From Desulfosporosinus sp. (GTDB lineage Bacteria; Bacillota; Desulfitobacteriia; Desulfitobacteriales; Desulfitobacteriaceae), in assembly GCA_031292095.1 (NCBI GenBank), contig JARLHU010000063.1:1-52682 (forward strand): 52,682 nucleotides of DNA, read 5' to 3'. Under the pieces are notes generated by a model that was given only the letters and a program-made list of their open reading frames with translations, was not told the DNA's origin and searched no databases. Positions 25,693-34,200 of the stretch are shown piece after piece (position 1 is the stretch's first letter; each line of letters starts with the position of its first letter). The position numbers and the translations under genes are program-made.

Positions 25693-26496
25693 CTAACCCC
25701 TCCTAATCCACCCAGCCATCCGACCTGTACGGGCTCCATCACGTCGATGCGAAAAGAACCATTCAGGATTGTCCGAAGTACAAGTCGAAGCTACATCTAT
25801 ATTTTCTGGGCGAACGCCTTTCTCCAAGAGCAATGTTTTGTTGGCCTCCCATAAATCCAAGAGATAATGCCCATCCCCTTGTGTATGCAGAAACGATGTT
25901 TCGTGGTAGTTTGATCGAAACTGGGCGGCTACACGTTCGTCGACAGAATAACAACACGGACCGATGCTTGGCCCGATCGCAACCCAGGCATCTTTTGTAC
26001 GCCCTCCAGCCTTTTCAAAACACTCCAAAACCTTTTGCCCGATCTTCTGGGCAGTGCCTTTCCAACCGGCGTGCGCAATTCCTACCGCCTCAAGATCTGG
26101 ATAATAGAAAAAAAGAGGGACACAATCGGCAAAAAAGGCCATTAATCCAACGGCGCTCTGAGTCACCAATCCGTCCATTGCCGGGAACGCCGTCTCCAAT
26201 TCGTGACTCCCCCGGCCCCCGTCCTCCTCATTCACCCATAACACATTCGTGCCATGAACTTGTTCACCCACTGCAACCCTAGACAATGGAACCCCCCATA
26301 GTTTCAGCCAGCGTTTCCTGTTTTCCAGAACAGCAATGGGATCATCGCCCACATGAAGCCCTAGATTAAACGAATCGTAGGGAGCCTGACTAGCTCCCCC
26401 AACACGTGTAGAGAAGCCCAAGTCAATTCCTTCAGCTTGCCATTTTGGAATGGTTAGGTAAGTTAAACTTCCTCTTTTGTGCCATTTCCAATTCAT
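25693..26496 (-). CDS. pgeF: Laccase-domain purine nucleoside phosphorylase (PgeF/YlmD/YfiH)
   Basis: Proteins of this family, once called polyphenol oxidases, cleave adenosine and other purine nucleosides and have a zinc site. The metal ligands are visible: His in GEQVHGTNV, Cys in FFADCVPLFF and His in GIAHAGWKGT; GPSIGPCCY is also conserved. The length of 267 residues is usual. ATG at 26496 follows GAGGG closely. It lies between ylmC and the two-component genes, where Bacillus has ylmD. Confidence 0.94.
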   Translation of the reverse strand: MNWKWHKRGSLTYLTIPKWQAEGIDLGFSTRVGGASQAPYDSFNLGLHVGDDPIAVLENRKRWLKLWGVPLSRVAVGEQVHGTNVLWVNEEDGGRGSHELETAFPAMDGLVTQSAVGLMAFFADCVPLFFYYPDLEAVGIAHAGWKGTAQKIGQKVLECFEKAGGRTKDAWVAIGPSIGPCCYSVDERVAAQFRSNYHETSFLHTQGDGHYLLDLWEANKTLLLEKGVRPENIDVASTCTSDNPEWFFSHRRDGARTGRMAGWIRRG

Positions 26497-26583
26497 CCCT
26501 CTAAACCCCTTTGATTTCTTTTAAATATACCACTTAATTTCTCTAAGGACAAACCAACCTTTGGGACCATTAACAACAAGTAA

Positions 26584-26660
26584 GGGCACGATGCATCGTA
26601 CCCCCTACCTTACTAGTTTATTATACAGGTAGGAAGCCCGATGCATCGTGCCCCCTACCT
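26584..26660. repeat. E-family palindrome pair
   Basis: GGGCACGATGCATCGT and, 30 bp on, CGATGCATCGTGCCC; between them CCCCCTACCT pairs with AGGTAGG. The whole 77 bp is thus an inverted repeat. It lies directly after the ylmC stop. A third related palindrome is at 31.2 kb. Confidence 0.75.
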
Positions 26661-26661
26661 G

Positions 26662-26937
26662 TTACCGACGGTCACCATGCTCCGTATTAAATTCAGGCAA
26701 ATCATTGGCATCAACTAAGATGACATCAACCCCAATCTTTTTGACACGATCCCAAGGAACAATATAATCCTCTGATTTTCCACTGCCAAATAGTCCCCAA
26801 CTGCGAGAGGGTCCCGGTACAATAATCCCTTTAACGACACCCCGTTCGAGATCTAAGTCAAGGTCTTTAATTGGCCCTAACCGTCGTCCGTCCTTAACAT
26901 TCACAACATCCAATAACCGCAAATCCGAGATCCGCAT
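26662..26937 (-). CDS. ylmC: YlmC/YmxH-type PRC-barrel sporulation protein
   Basis: The 91-residue PRC-barrel protein has RISDLRLLDVVNVKDGRRLG, a mid-strand KGIIVPGP and IVPWDRVKKIGVDVILVD, all typical of the YlmC/YmxH family found in spore formers. Bacillus ylmC lies at the same place, after sigG. Function is unknown. ATG follows AGGGGGGGTCTAAC. It ends at an E-family palindrome. The 174-bp gap to sigG holds a short D-family array (about 26953-26999) and no gene. Confidence 0.93.
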   Translation of the reverse strand: MRISDLRLLDVVNVKDGRRLGPIKDLDLDLERGVVKGIIVPGPSRSWGLFGSGKSEDYIVPWDRVKKIGVDVILVDANDLPEFNTEHGDRR

Positions 26938-26952
26938 TGTTAGACCCCCCCT

Positions 26953-26999
26953 AATCGATGTTCGGGGTTCGAGGTTCGATGTTCGAAGTCGAATATCGC
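26953..26999. repeat. D-family heptamer-like array (sigG-ylmC gap)
   Basis: ATCGATG TTCGGGG TTCGAGG TTCGATG TTCGAAG TCGAAT: five or six 7-bp units in phase. It is the clearest array of this family in the window. Confidence 0.75.
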
Positions 27000-27111
27000 G
27001 TATAGCCCCGATATAAGTTCAACTATGCCTTATGAAGAACATTGGAGCTTGATCATAAGTAAGTTTCCTATAGGTCATCATATGAGGGAGTGACTAAAAA
27101 TAGCCTACAGT

Positions 27112-27885
27112 TCACACAAATTTACGCATATGAAGCATGGCAGCTTTCTCAAGACGGGACACCTGGGCCTGAGAAATTCCGATCTCATCAGCAACTTCCA
27201 TCTGTGTCTTGCCATCAAAAAAACGTAACGATAAAATAAGTTTTTCCCGTTCACTGAGACGCCGTAAGGCCTCTCTCACAGCGAGTCCTTCGATCCAACC
27301 TTTGTCAGATTGCTTATCATCTCCGATCTGATCCATTACAAATATAGGATCTCCGCCATCATGATAGATCGGTTCAAATAAAGAAATTGGTTCTTGAATA
27401 GCATCTAAGGCAAAGATAACGTCTTCTCGGGGAAGAGAAAGTTTACTTGCGATCTCTGTGACGGTAGGTTCACGTGAGCATTCACAAACCAACTGATCTC
27501 TTACCTGGAGGGCTTTATAGGCAATATCCCTCAAGGAGCGGCTCACTCGGATTGGATTGTTGTCTCTCAAGTAACGGCGAATTTCTCCGATGATCATGGG
27601 GACGGCATATGTAGAGAACTTAACGTTTTGTCCAAGATCAAAATTGTCAATAGCTTTCATCAACCCGATACAACCGACCTGAAAAAGGTCATCCACATAT
27701 TCCCCCCGATTCGTAAACCGTTGAATCACACTGAGAACAAGACGGAGATTCCCATGGATAAGTTTGTCCCGGGCACTACGATCCCCAGCCTGATAAATCA
27801 CAAACAACTCTTTCATCTTCACGCTGGATAAGACAGGCAACTTTGAGGTGTTCACTCCACAAATCTCAACCTTATTTAATGCCAA
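27112..27885 (-). CDS. sigG: RNA polymerase sporulation sigma factor SigG
   Basis: SigG directs late forespore transcription. The N-terminus NKVEICGVNTSKLPVL is the SigG-specific lead that contacts anti-sigma and checkpoint proteins; region 2 has NLRLVLSVIQRF and FSTYAVPMIIGEIRRYLRDN, region 4 has DGKTQMEVADEIGISQAQVS. At 257 residues it is of normal length. Translation starts at TTG (27885) behind GGGGAGGTG with 8-base spacing. It follows sigE by about 57 bp as in Bacillus; a CATACTT with an upstream AATAA might be a sporulation promoter in that gap, but this is weak. Confidence 0.96.
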   Translation of the reverse strand: MALNKVEICGVNTSKLPVLSSVKMKELFVIYQAGDRSARDKLIHGNLRLVLSVIQRFTNRGEYVDDLFQVGCIGLMKAIDNFDLGQNVKFSTYAVPMIIGEIRRYLRDNNPIRVSRSLRDIAYKALQVRDQLVCECSREPTVTEIASKLSLPREDVIFALDAIQEPISLFEPIYHDGGDPIFVMDQIGDDKQSDKGWIEGLAVREALRRLSEREKLILSLRFFDGKTQMEVADEIGISQAQVSRLEKAAMLHMRKFV

Positions 27886-27942
27886 ACTACGAGCACCTCC
27901 CCAGCCAATTCTGTTGGGAAGTATGCCCGAACACAGATTAGG

Positions 27943-28668
27943 TTATTCCAGTCGACAAAATTCTTTACGTAATCTGCGGATAATCCTTTTCTCGAGCCGT
28001 GAAATATAAGACTGAGAGATTCCTAACCGATCCGCTACTTCTTTTTGTGTTTTCTCAACTCCATTGTCCAATCCGAATCTCAGTTCCATGATCACTTTTT
28101 CTCTGCTCGTTAGTCTCCCCATGGCTAAATGCAACAACTGTCGGTCTACCTGTTCTTCGATTGGCTTCGAGATAATGTCATTTTCCGTACCCAAAACATC
28201 GGATAAAAGTAATTCGTTACCGTCCCAGTCTATGTTTAGTGGTTCATCGAACGATACTTCTGAGCGGGTTTTATTGTTTCGCCTAAGATACATCAAAATT
28301 TCATTTTCAATACACCGAGAAGCATAGGTGGCTAATTTTATTTTCTTCTGCGGATCAAAAGTGTTGACCGCTTTAATTAACCCAATTGTGCCAATAGATA
28401 CTAAATCTTCAATCCCTATGCCAGTATTTTCGAATTTCCGGGCAATATACACCACAAGGCGCAAGTTTCGTTCGATCAAAATATCGCGAATGGACGGGTC
28501 CCCCATTTCCAGGCGCTCCAAGAGGACCCCTTCTTCATCCGAGTTGAGTGGTGGCGGAAGGGCTTCACTGCTTCCAACATAATAAATTCCACTTACTCCA
28601 CAGATTTTCCGAATAAGCATGAACCATAAGCGCCTGACCTTATCTTGAACATTCCTCCACCACATCAT
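27943..28668 (-). CDS. sigE: Pro-sigma-E, mother-cell sporulation sigma factor
   Basis: SigE drives early mother-cell gene expression after SpoIIGA cuts off its N-terminal pro-sequence. The first about 30 residues are hydrophobic and basic ([20 protein letters not shown]), followed by [13 protein letters not shown], which is the processing region. Region 2 ([20 protein letters not shown]) and region 4 ([20 protein letters not shown]) are intact in 241 residues. ATG directly follows the spoIIGA TAA (TAAATG), so the two are coupled. It is a good marker that the organism forms endospores. Confidence 0.97.
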   Translation of the reverse strand: MMWWRNVQDKVRRLWFMLIRKICGVSGIYYVGSSEALPPPLNSDEEGVLLERLEMGDPSIRDILIERNLRLVVYIARKFENTGIGIEDLVSIGTIGLIKAVNTFDPQKKIKLATYASRCIENEILMYLRRNNKTRSEVSFDEPLNIDWDGNELLLSDVLGTENDIISKPIEEQVDRQLLHLAMGRLTSREKVIMELRFGLDNGVEKTQKEVADRLGISQSYISRLEKRIIRRLRKEFCRLE

Positions 28669-29583
28669 TTATCCAAATCCACCTTTCTGCACATGTTCGG
28701 GGTGTATTAGAGCTTGATATTCACCCTCTGAACTTAACACTTGCTTGACGAGTGCCACCGTTGCCTTGATCTGCCGAGATCCTTTTTTGTCAAAACACAT
28801 CACTTGCTCGGGTCTAATCCCCAGTAGCCAGCTCTGACGATCAATCGTTTGAAAAGGGATGAAAACGATGTGTTTTATTAGACTGGGATTGATTTTCCAT
28901 AATAAAGGCCAAGGATCCTCGTGATCTTTCCAAGGAATATTTAGAAAGGATCGAATAGTATCTGGCAAAAAAGCCAATGCAACCTCCTCTTCCAGTAAAA
29001 TAATGGGGAACCCAGTCAATGGATCTCTCAGCTGGTTCCCAGTGTCCAGCAACGCTTTAACTCTCACACCCTCGCGTTCTTCACCGCCAAAATCAATTTC
29101 TAACTCATAGATCATTTGCTCCAGAACTGATTTTTTTTCTTGCCATCGTTGCCAAAGACGCTGTAAGAAGTACCACAAAAGTGCAACCAGCGGAAGGACC
29201 CAAAGATTGTTTAAGGCCAATGATAAAAGTTCGCCACCGGATCCATGATCAAACTGCGCCCACCCCCATGAAGCATACACAAATCCACCGAGTCCCGCCG
29301 AAAGAAGCCAAAATCCAATCAGTGCCTTGAGAAACGCAGACAGTCTCCGTGCCGGAAAAGCAGCTCCAACCATTAGAAACGGAATAACCCATTTGCTTAA
29401 AGTGGTCCATGGCGCAGTGGTGTAACAGGCTAGTACCACCGGAATTTCACCGAGCAGCACTCCAATCAGAATTCGTCTTGGCCGAACCGGCAGGTGAATG
29501 AGTCGACCAGTGAGGATGAGAAGGAGAGTGTCCATTCCCCCATTAATGAGAATATCTAGATCAAGATAAGTCCCTACTCCCAT
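28669..29583 (-). CDS. spoIIGA: SpoIIGA pro-sigma-E processing peptidase
   Basis: SpoIIGA is a membrane aspartic protease activated by forespore SpoIIR. The N-terminal half has five hydrophobic helices; the C-terminal half has the catalytic aspartate in KALLDTGNQLRDPLTGFPI. I prefer ATG at 29583, since GGAGAGG lies nine bases upstream and the result (MGVGTYLDLDILING) aligns with the family start; a TTG at 29601 adds six residues. Length is 304 residues. It is the first gene of the spoIIGA-sigE operon, preceded by a promoter with Spo0A-like boxes. Confidence 0.94.
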   Translation of the reverse strand: MGVGTYLDLDILINGGMDTLLLILTGRLIHLPVRPRRILIGVLLGEIPVVLACYTTAPWTTLSKWVIPFLMVGAAFPARRLSAFLKALIGFWLLSAGLGGFVYASWGWAQFDHGSGGELLSLALNNLWVLPLVALLWYFLQRLWQRWQEKKSVLEQMIYELEIDFGGEEREGVRVKALLDTGNQLRDPLTGFPIILLEEEVALAFLPDTIRSFLNIPWKDHEDPWPLLWKINPSLIKHIVFIPFQTIDRQSWLLGIRPEQVMCFDKKGSRQIKATVALVKQVLSSEGEYQALIHPEHVQKGGFG

Positions 29584-29615
29584 CAGCGGCATCCTCTCCA
29601 AACGCTTCTCTCAAA

Positions 29616-29648
29616 ATTATACCGAAAAGAAGCTGTAAAACCTGTCGC
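29616..29648 (-). promoter_or_regulatory. spoIIG promoter with a Spo0A-like box
   Basis: A consensus TATAAT (29616-29621) is preceded by GCGACA (29643-29648) at 21 bp, not 17. The known Bacillus spoIIG promoter also has a wide (22 bp) spacer and is activated by Spo0A bound over the -35. The -35 overlaps CCTGTCGCT, and a second box CTTGTCGAT (29724-29732) lies about 80 bp upstream; both resemble the 0A box TTTGTCRAA. Confidence 0.5.
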
Positions 29649-29784
29649 TTCCCGTGGGTCGTAATGGTATTTTTTAGGAGAACTAATGCGAGTTATGTAG
29701 AGTTTCATCAATGAACTATATATATCGACAAGATGCACGAGCTTGAACCAGAAATTGCCAGTCGCGATACGTATTTAGGCAAAT

Positions 29785-29826
29785 AAAAAACCTGCCTGAA
29801 ATAGACGGTTGGTCTATTTCGGACAG
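29785..29826 (-). terminator. Terminator of ftsZ
   Basis: The minus strand CCTGTCCGAAATAGAC, loop CAACC, GTCTATTTCAGGCAGG forms a 16-bp stem (with G-T pairs) followed by TTTTTT. It lies about 60 bp after the ftsZ stop and closes the dcw operon. Confidence 0.9.
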
Positions 29827-29883
29827 GTAGACATTCATTGTGAGACTATTTAATTCCCTATGTAACCTATGTTGCTAATACTA

Positions 29884-30945
29884 TCAACGTCGGCGTCTTA
29901 GAAATTCGGGGATATCAATATCGACTTCCGTCGCAATCGGTTTAATGATGTTTTCCTGGGCTTTTCCCGGTGGAAGACCAAAGCCGGCCCATTGCTGATC
30001 AAAGCCGGTGGCGATGACGGTGACTCTGATTTCTTCCTTGAGGTTCTCATCGATGACCGCGCCAAAGATAATATTTGCTTCGGGGTCAGCGGCTTCTGCA
30101 ATAATTCCCGCAGCTTCGTTCACTTCAAAGAGAGTTAAATTAATCCCTCCGGTAATGTTAAGCAACACCCCTTTGGCGCCTTCAATCGAAGTTTCCAGCA
30201 GTGGGCTGGAAATTGCTTTACGGGCAGCATCCGCAGCTCGATTCTCTCCGGTTGCCTGACCAATGCCCATCAGAGCAGAACCAGTATTCGACATAATAGT
30301 CTTAACATCGGCAAAATCCAAATTGATCAGACCGGGAACTGCAATTAAATCAGAAATCCCTTGTACCCCTTGGCGCAGGACATCATCTGCAATGCGAAAA
30401 GCCTCATGGATCGTAGTATGCTTGTCCACTACTTGTAACAAACGATCATTCGGAATTGTAATAAGCGTATCCACTTTACTTTTGAGTTCGGCTATTCCTT
30501 TTTCTGCCTGCATTGCCCGTTTACGGCCTTCGAAGGTAAACGGGCGAGTAACCACTCCTACCGTCAGTGCACCCATTTCCTTGGCCACTTCTGCCACAAT
30601 GGGTGCTCCTCCAGTGCCTGTTCCGCCACCCATCCCTGCAGTGACGAAAACCATATCAGCGCCCTTTAATACCTTAGCGAGTTCTTCACGGCTTTCTTCC
30701 GCTGCTTTAGCACCAATTTCGGGATTTGCTCCCGCTCCCAGTCCTTTAGTTAACTTAATCCCAATTTGCACTTTTTGACCTGCACGAGAGAGTTGTAAAG
30801 CCTGAGAGTCTGTATTTACAGTAACAAAATCTACCCCCTGTAAACCAGCAGTAATCATTCTATTTACCGCATTGTTTCCACCACCACCGACGCCAATAAC
30901 CTTAATCTCTGCAAATTGATTTAAGTTCGTATCAAATTCTAGCAT
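29884..30945 (-). CDS. ftsZ: Cell division protein FtsZ
   Basis: FtsZ is the tubulin-like GTPase forming the division ring. The GTP-binding signature GGGTGTGG is within [21 protein letters not shown]-terminal [17 protein letters not shown] and the T7 loop [11 protein letters not shown] are intact. At 353 residues it has a short linker and the conserved C-terminal peptide [12 protein letters not shown], which binds SepF, FtsA or other anchors. ATG follows CGAGGAGG with a fairly long spacing. No ftsA precedes it; the upstream gene is sbp, separated by about 260 bp in which no clear promoter could be assigned. Confidence 0.98.
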   Translation of the reverse strand: MLEFDTNLNQFAEIKVIGVGGGGNNAVNRMITAGLQGVDFVTVNTDSQALQLSRAGQKVQIGIKLTKGLGAGANPEIGAKAAEESREELAKVLKGADMVFVTAGMGGGTGTGGAPIVAEVAKEMGALTVGVVTRPFTFEGRKRAMQAEKGIAELKSKVDTLITIPNDRLLQVVDKHTTIHEAFRIADDVLRQGVQGISDLIAVPGLINLDFADVKTIMSNTGSALMGIGQATGENRAADAARKAISSPLLETSIEGAKGVLLNITGGINLTLFEVNEAAGIIAEAADPEANIIFGAVIDENLKEEIRVTVIATGFDQQWAGFGLPPGKAQENIIKPIATEVDIDIPEFLRRRR

Positions 30946-31182
30946 TTAGGCTTTAACCTCCTCGCTTCATTCTGACCTGCCATACTTTGGAAATGTGCAG
31001 GTTATAACAATGATTCAACTCTGTCGTCCAAACGCTCGCTTGTCCTGCAAACGTGCGTGAAACATGCCCATGAACGTGCAAACACTATACGTTCAGTACT
31101 TTTAATGCACACAAGGTAATTAATTCTATATGTTTATCCTTATTTCCTTTATTAAACGAAAATTTTATCTGAAATCTGTAAA

Positions 31183-31210
31183 GTAGAGGCACGATGCATC
31201 GTGCCCCTAC
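31183..31210. repeat. E-family palindrome at the end of sbp
   Basis: GTAGAGGCACGATGCATC and GTGCCCCTAC form a nearly perfect palindrome. Its edge supplies the TAG stop of the sbp gene. The gap to ftsZ otherwise shows imperfect repeats around AACGTGC/GCACGTT (about 31025-31100). Confidence 0.75.
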
Positions 31211-31536
31211 CTTTTTATTAGGTGACGCCGAATACTTCCTAAATTTTGAAATAGTCGTACACCAAATGCTACCACTGCCGCCAAATAGAGGTCCACTCCG
31301 ATACGATCTCCGACGTACGCCAAAAAAGCTGCCAGGAGCATGTTACTAAAAAAGCCCGTCAAAAAAACTGCGCTGTCGAAATGATCTTCCTGAGCAGAGC
31401 GTATCCCACCTAAAACGGAATCTAGCGCCGCCAATATTCCGACGGATAAGTATTTGGCATATTCAATCGGGACTGAAAACGGGCTAACATACCCGATAGC
31501 CAATCCTAAAACTAAGCCTAATATTGGTAACCACAT
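31207..31536 (-). CDS. sbp: Small basic protein (Sbp, DUF1290) membrane protein
   Basis: The 109-residue protein has three transmembrane helices, with the family motif KYLSVGILAALDSVLGGIRS in the middle and a basic C-terminus RRHLIKR. Bacillus sbp lies between ftsQ-side genes and ftsA; its role is unknown. ATG follows GGGAGGACAAGTTAAG. Its stop codon is inside an E-family palindrome, so the last residues may vary between related strains. Confidence 0.92.
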   Translation of the reverse strand: MWLPILGLVLGLAIGYVSPFSVPIEYAKYLSVGILAALDSVLGGIRSAQEDHFDSAVFLTGFFSNMLLAAFLAYVGDRIGVDLYLAAVVAFGVRLFQNLGSIRRHLIKR

Positions 31537-31556
31537 CTTAACTTGTCCTCCCTGAC

Positions 31557-32282
31557 TTAGCGGCCAATTACCGGTTTTGCCGCCGTAAAATCAATATATC
31601 GTACTCCTTGTTGAAACGATGTATACCCTTTATCGCTTACAAGTTGAAAAAGCGCGTTTAATTTATCTTTCCAGTCATTGGCTTGTCCAAGGCGGACTTC
31701 TACCCCGCTGGTCAAAAATAATGTTATTTGTTGAAGAGGATCAACATGAAGTTCTCCGATCTGGACAAGTAATCCTGCCGGAGCTTGTCCCAGTAAGCTA
31801 AGCGATGCCGTGAGAGAAGGGTTCTTTAAGTTTTGTCCTGGTCCGATTGAATCCGTAAGATTAATTCCAGTAATAACTGGTTGATCCGTTTTAGGCCAAC
31901 TCTCTAAACGACGTAAGAAAGTCCCTTGCGCATCGACCTCTACGACCACCTTCGGGACAACTACCAAGGCAACGGGGGTCCGTTCAGTCACCTGGATGAG
32001 AAGTGTGTGGGGAAGTTTCCTCTGAAACTGAACACTTTGAACAAGAGGATGTAATAGAATTTTATAACTGAGCCCATCTTGATCAAAGAACAATAAGTTT
32101 TGTCCTTGAACTCCATTGGCCAATTTTAAAATTTCGCTGGCTGGGATCAATTTAAGTCCTTGCACTGTTACATATTGTACTACAAAAGCACTGGAACGCA
32201 AAAATAGCGCCAAACCCAGTGAGAGCAAAATCGTCAAGACAGCAACATATAGAAAGGACGTATTCATTTTTTTGGGTTGCAT
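31557..32282 (-). CDS. ftsQ: Cell division protein FtsQ/DivIB
   Basis: FtsQ/DivIB is a bitopic protein that binds FtsL and FtsB/DivIC in the divisome. The protein has a short cytoplasmic N-terminus, one transmembrane helix (FLYVAVLTILLSLGLALFL, residues 10-28), a POTRA domain (VQYVTVQGLKLIPASEILKL...) and a beta domain ending in FQQGVRYIDFTAAKPVIGR. Length 241 residues is usual. ATG follows TTAGGAGGAATTGCGAA; this ribosome binding site abuts the end of a B-family element, which fills most of the gap to murA. Confidence 0.93.
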   Translation of the reverse strand: MQPKKMNTSFLYVAVLTILLSLGLALFLRSSAFVVQYVTVQGLKLIPASEILKLANGVQGQNLLFFDQDGLSYKILLHPLVQSVQFQRKLPHTLLIQVTERTPVALVVVPKVVVEVDAQGTFLRRLESWPKTDQPVITGINLTDSIGPGQNLKNPSLTASLSLLGQAPAGLLVQIGELHVDPLQQITLFLTSGVEVRLGQANDWKDKLNALFQLVSDKGYTSFQQGVRYIDFTAAKPVIGR

Positions 32283-32299
32283 TTCGCAATTCCTCCTAA

Positions 32300-32613
32300 G
32301 GCACCTTCAAGAAAATAACAAGTCAGTATGCCAGTCTATTTAGTGTCATACTGCGTCGGCATGTTCACCTAATAGCCCGCTATGAGGTAAACATACCTCC
32401 TTGCACTAGTCAGAAAGTATAACTAAAGTTATATACTTTCTGGAAGGTCCCTTCTCGCCATCCATGGCTTCAGGGACACTCGGCCATCCATGGCCAGCGC
32501 ATAAGTGCAACTAGGGCGATCGCCGGCGCCTGAGGGCTTGTCGCTAGCCAAGTTTTCTTTATCTGACGCAAAATATCCACGGCATCTTTGACTTGTATTT
32601 CCTTTCATCTGCC
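32300..32613. mobile_element. B-family MITE-like element (copy 2) interrupted by a C-family repeat
   Basis: The left end GGCACCTTCAAGAAAATAAC and the right end, inverted GGCAGATGAAAGGAAATACA, match copy 1, as do TCATACTGCGTCGGYATG, CTAATAGCCC and CTATGAGGT. After TTGCACTAGT the match stops, a C-family unit of about 155 bp follows, and the B sequence resumes at CTGACGCAAAATATCC. This is a nested insertion. Confidence 0.85.
32409..32562 (+). repeat. C-family hairpin repeat (copy 2, nested)
   Basis: It begins GTCAGAAAGTATAACTAAAG with the inverted arm TTATATACTTTCTG, then two CCATCCATGGC modules, then GCATAAGTGCAACTAGG and the tail GCTAGCCAAGTTTTCTTTAT. Block order is the same as in copy 1, with an extra CCATGG segment also seen in the A family. 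Confidence 0.75.
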
Positions 32614-32620
32614 TTATCCC

Positions 32621-32650
32621 AGTATAACGAATATAGTCCTATTCTGTCAT
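32621..32650 (-). promoter_or_regulatory. Possible SigA promoter for ftsQ-sbp-ftsZ
   Basis: ATGACA (32645-32650) and TATACT (32621-32626) are separated by 18 bp on the minus strand, about 70 bp after the murA stop. Transcription would run through the B element to ftsQ. Confidence 0.5.
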
Positions 32651-32720
32651 GCCTTTTTGAAATATTTTTATTGACAAAATTCGCATATGCGATGTGCAAT
32701 GCACTAGGCTCGTGCCTCGT

Positions 32721-34001
32721 TTACTGCCTCGTGTCTCTCGCCTCGCCGCTAACACGCAGAAGTTTCGCACCCAATCCACGATATTTCTCTTCTAAATTTT
32801 CATAGCCGCGATCAATATAATCTACTTTTTCAAGCAAGGTGACTTCCTCGGCTGCTAATGCTGCCAAGAAGAGCGCCGCACCCGCTCGAAGATCAGTGGC
32901 CTCTACGAATGCCCCTTCAAGCGTTTCCACGCCACGGATAACTGCCGTTCTCCCCTCAACCGTAATTTGCGCTCCCATACGACGTAACTCATCCACATGC
33001 TGAAAGCGGTTTTCAAAGATCGTTTCCGTAATGATGCTAGTTCCTTCCGCGCACGAAAGCATCGCCATAAACTGTGGTTGCATATCCGTCGGAAATCCGG
33101 GATAGGGCATTGTCTTAAGGTCGACACCCAGAATTCTTCCCCGCTGTTGAACACGAACCGAATCATCCAAAAAGGTCACGACGGCCCCTGCTTGGCGAAT
33201 CTTAGCAATAACAGGTTCCAAGTGTTCTGGTACAACATTTTCAATCACCACGTCCCCTTCTGTCATGACCGCTGCGATCATATGCGTACCGGCTTCGATT
33301 CGATCCGCTATAACGATGTGTTCTGCAGGATGAAGCTTATCTACCCCATCAATTCTCAAGACATCCATGCCTGCTCCCCGTACTTTTGCTCCCATTTTGT
33401 TGAGGAAATTTTGCAAATCAATGATTTCCGGTTCGCGTGCGGCATTACGAATCATAGTAGTTCCTTTAGCTAAAACTGCGGCCATCATAATATTTTCAGT
33501 CGCACCTACACTCGGAACATCTAAGTACACATCAGCCCCCTGTAACTGATCTGCCCAGGCTTCGATATACCCATGTTTTTCTTTAACCTTCACACCCAAT
33601 TGTTGAAGCCCTTTAATGTGTTGATCCATCGGACGTGAACCAATGGCACACCCTCCGGGTCTGGATAGTTTCACCCGTCCATTCCGGGCCAAGAGCGGGC
33701 CTAAAATAAGATTAGAAGCACGCATTTGTCGCATCAGTCCTTCATCGACATCACAGAACTCCAATCCTCCGGCATCAATGAGCATAGCCCCATTTTGGCG
33801 CACAACTCTGCAGCCGAGGTGCTCAAGCACCTCAATCATATGCCTAATATCTGCTAACTCCGGGATCTCTAACAAGGTCGATGTCCCTTCAGCAAGTAAG
33901 GTCGCTGCCAATAAGGGAAGGGAAGAATTTTTCGCCCCGCTTACCCGGATACTTCCACTTAACCGCTGTTTTCCGGTGATGACATAGCGATCCAACGCCA
34001 T
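32721..34001 (-). CDS. murA: UDP-N-acetylglucosamine 1-carboxyvinyltransferase
   Basis: MurA transfers enolpyruvate to UDP-GlcNAc, the first committed peptidoglycan step and the fosfomycin target. The catalytic Cys lies in [46 protein letters not shown] and the [15 protein letters not shown] block are present. I set ATG at 34001 behind AAAAGGGGGTAAGATC, giving 426 residues; the longer frame to 34196 runs through murB and a D-family array. The last residues (SGEARDTRQ) come from repeat-like sequence and extend past the usual end. It lies between murB and ftsQ. Confidence 0.97.
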   Translation of the reverse strand: MALDRYVITGKQRLSGSIRVSGAKNSSLPLLAATLLAEGTSTLLEIPELADIRHMIEVLEHLGCRVVRQNGAMLIDAGGLEFCDVDEGLMRQMRASNLILGPLLARNGRVKLSRPGGCAIGSRPMDQHIKGLQQLGVKVKEKHGYIEAWADQLQGADVYLDVPSVGATENIMMAAVLAKGTTMIRNAAREPEIIDLQNFLNKMGAKVRGAGMDVLRIDGVDKLHPAEHIVIADRIEAGTHMIAAVMTEGDVVIENVVPEHLEPVIAKIRQAGAVVTFLDDSVRVQQRGRILGVDLKTMPYPGFPTDMQPQFMAMLSCAEGTSIITETIFENRFQHVDELRRMGAQITVEGRTAVIRGVETLEGAFVEATDLRAGAALFLAALAAEEVTLLEKVDYIDRGYENLEEKYRGLGAKLLRVSGEARDTRQ

Positions 34002-34020
34002 GATCTTACCCCCTTTTATT

Positions 34021-34200
34021 AGATGTTCGAGGCACGAAACACGAAACACGAAGCTCAAAGTTCGATGCTCGATGCTCGATTTGTGAATTCGATTCTGCGA
34101 ATCGAAGTACGTATTGAAATTGGTGAGATTAAGTATTCTGCGAACTTTGTTCGCCTTCGATTCGTGCCTCGTACCTCGCGCCTCGTGCCTCGCCAAAGTA
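34021..34200. repeat. D-family heptamer-like arrays at the murB-murA junction
   Basis: Runs of units such as TTCGAGG, CACGAAA, CACGAAG, TTCGATGCTCGATGCTCGAT and CCTCGTACCTCGCGCCTCG lie in two blocks in opposite orientation. The second block encodes the last about 20 residues of MurB (GARGARYEARIEGEQSS). Confidence 0.7.

Noticed and set aside
26953..26999. CRISPR-like or tandem operator reading of the 7-mer arrays
   Set aside because: Units are 7 bp, degenerate and without spacers, and they occur beside many unrelated genes.
34002..34196. N-terminal extension of murA
   Set aside because: It reads through a D-family array and the end of murB; ATG 34001 has a strong ribosome binding site and gives the normal MurA start.
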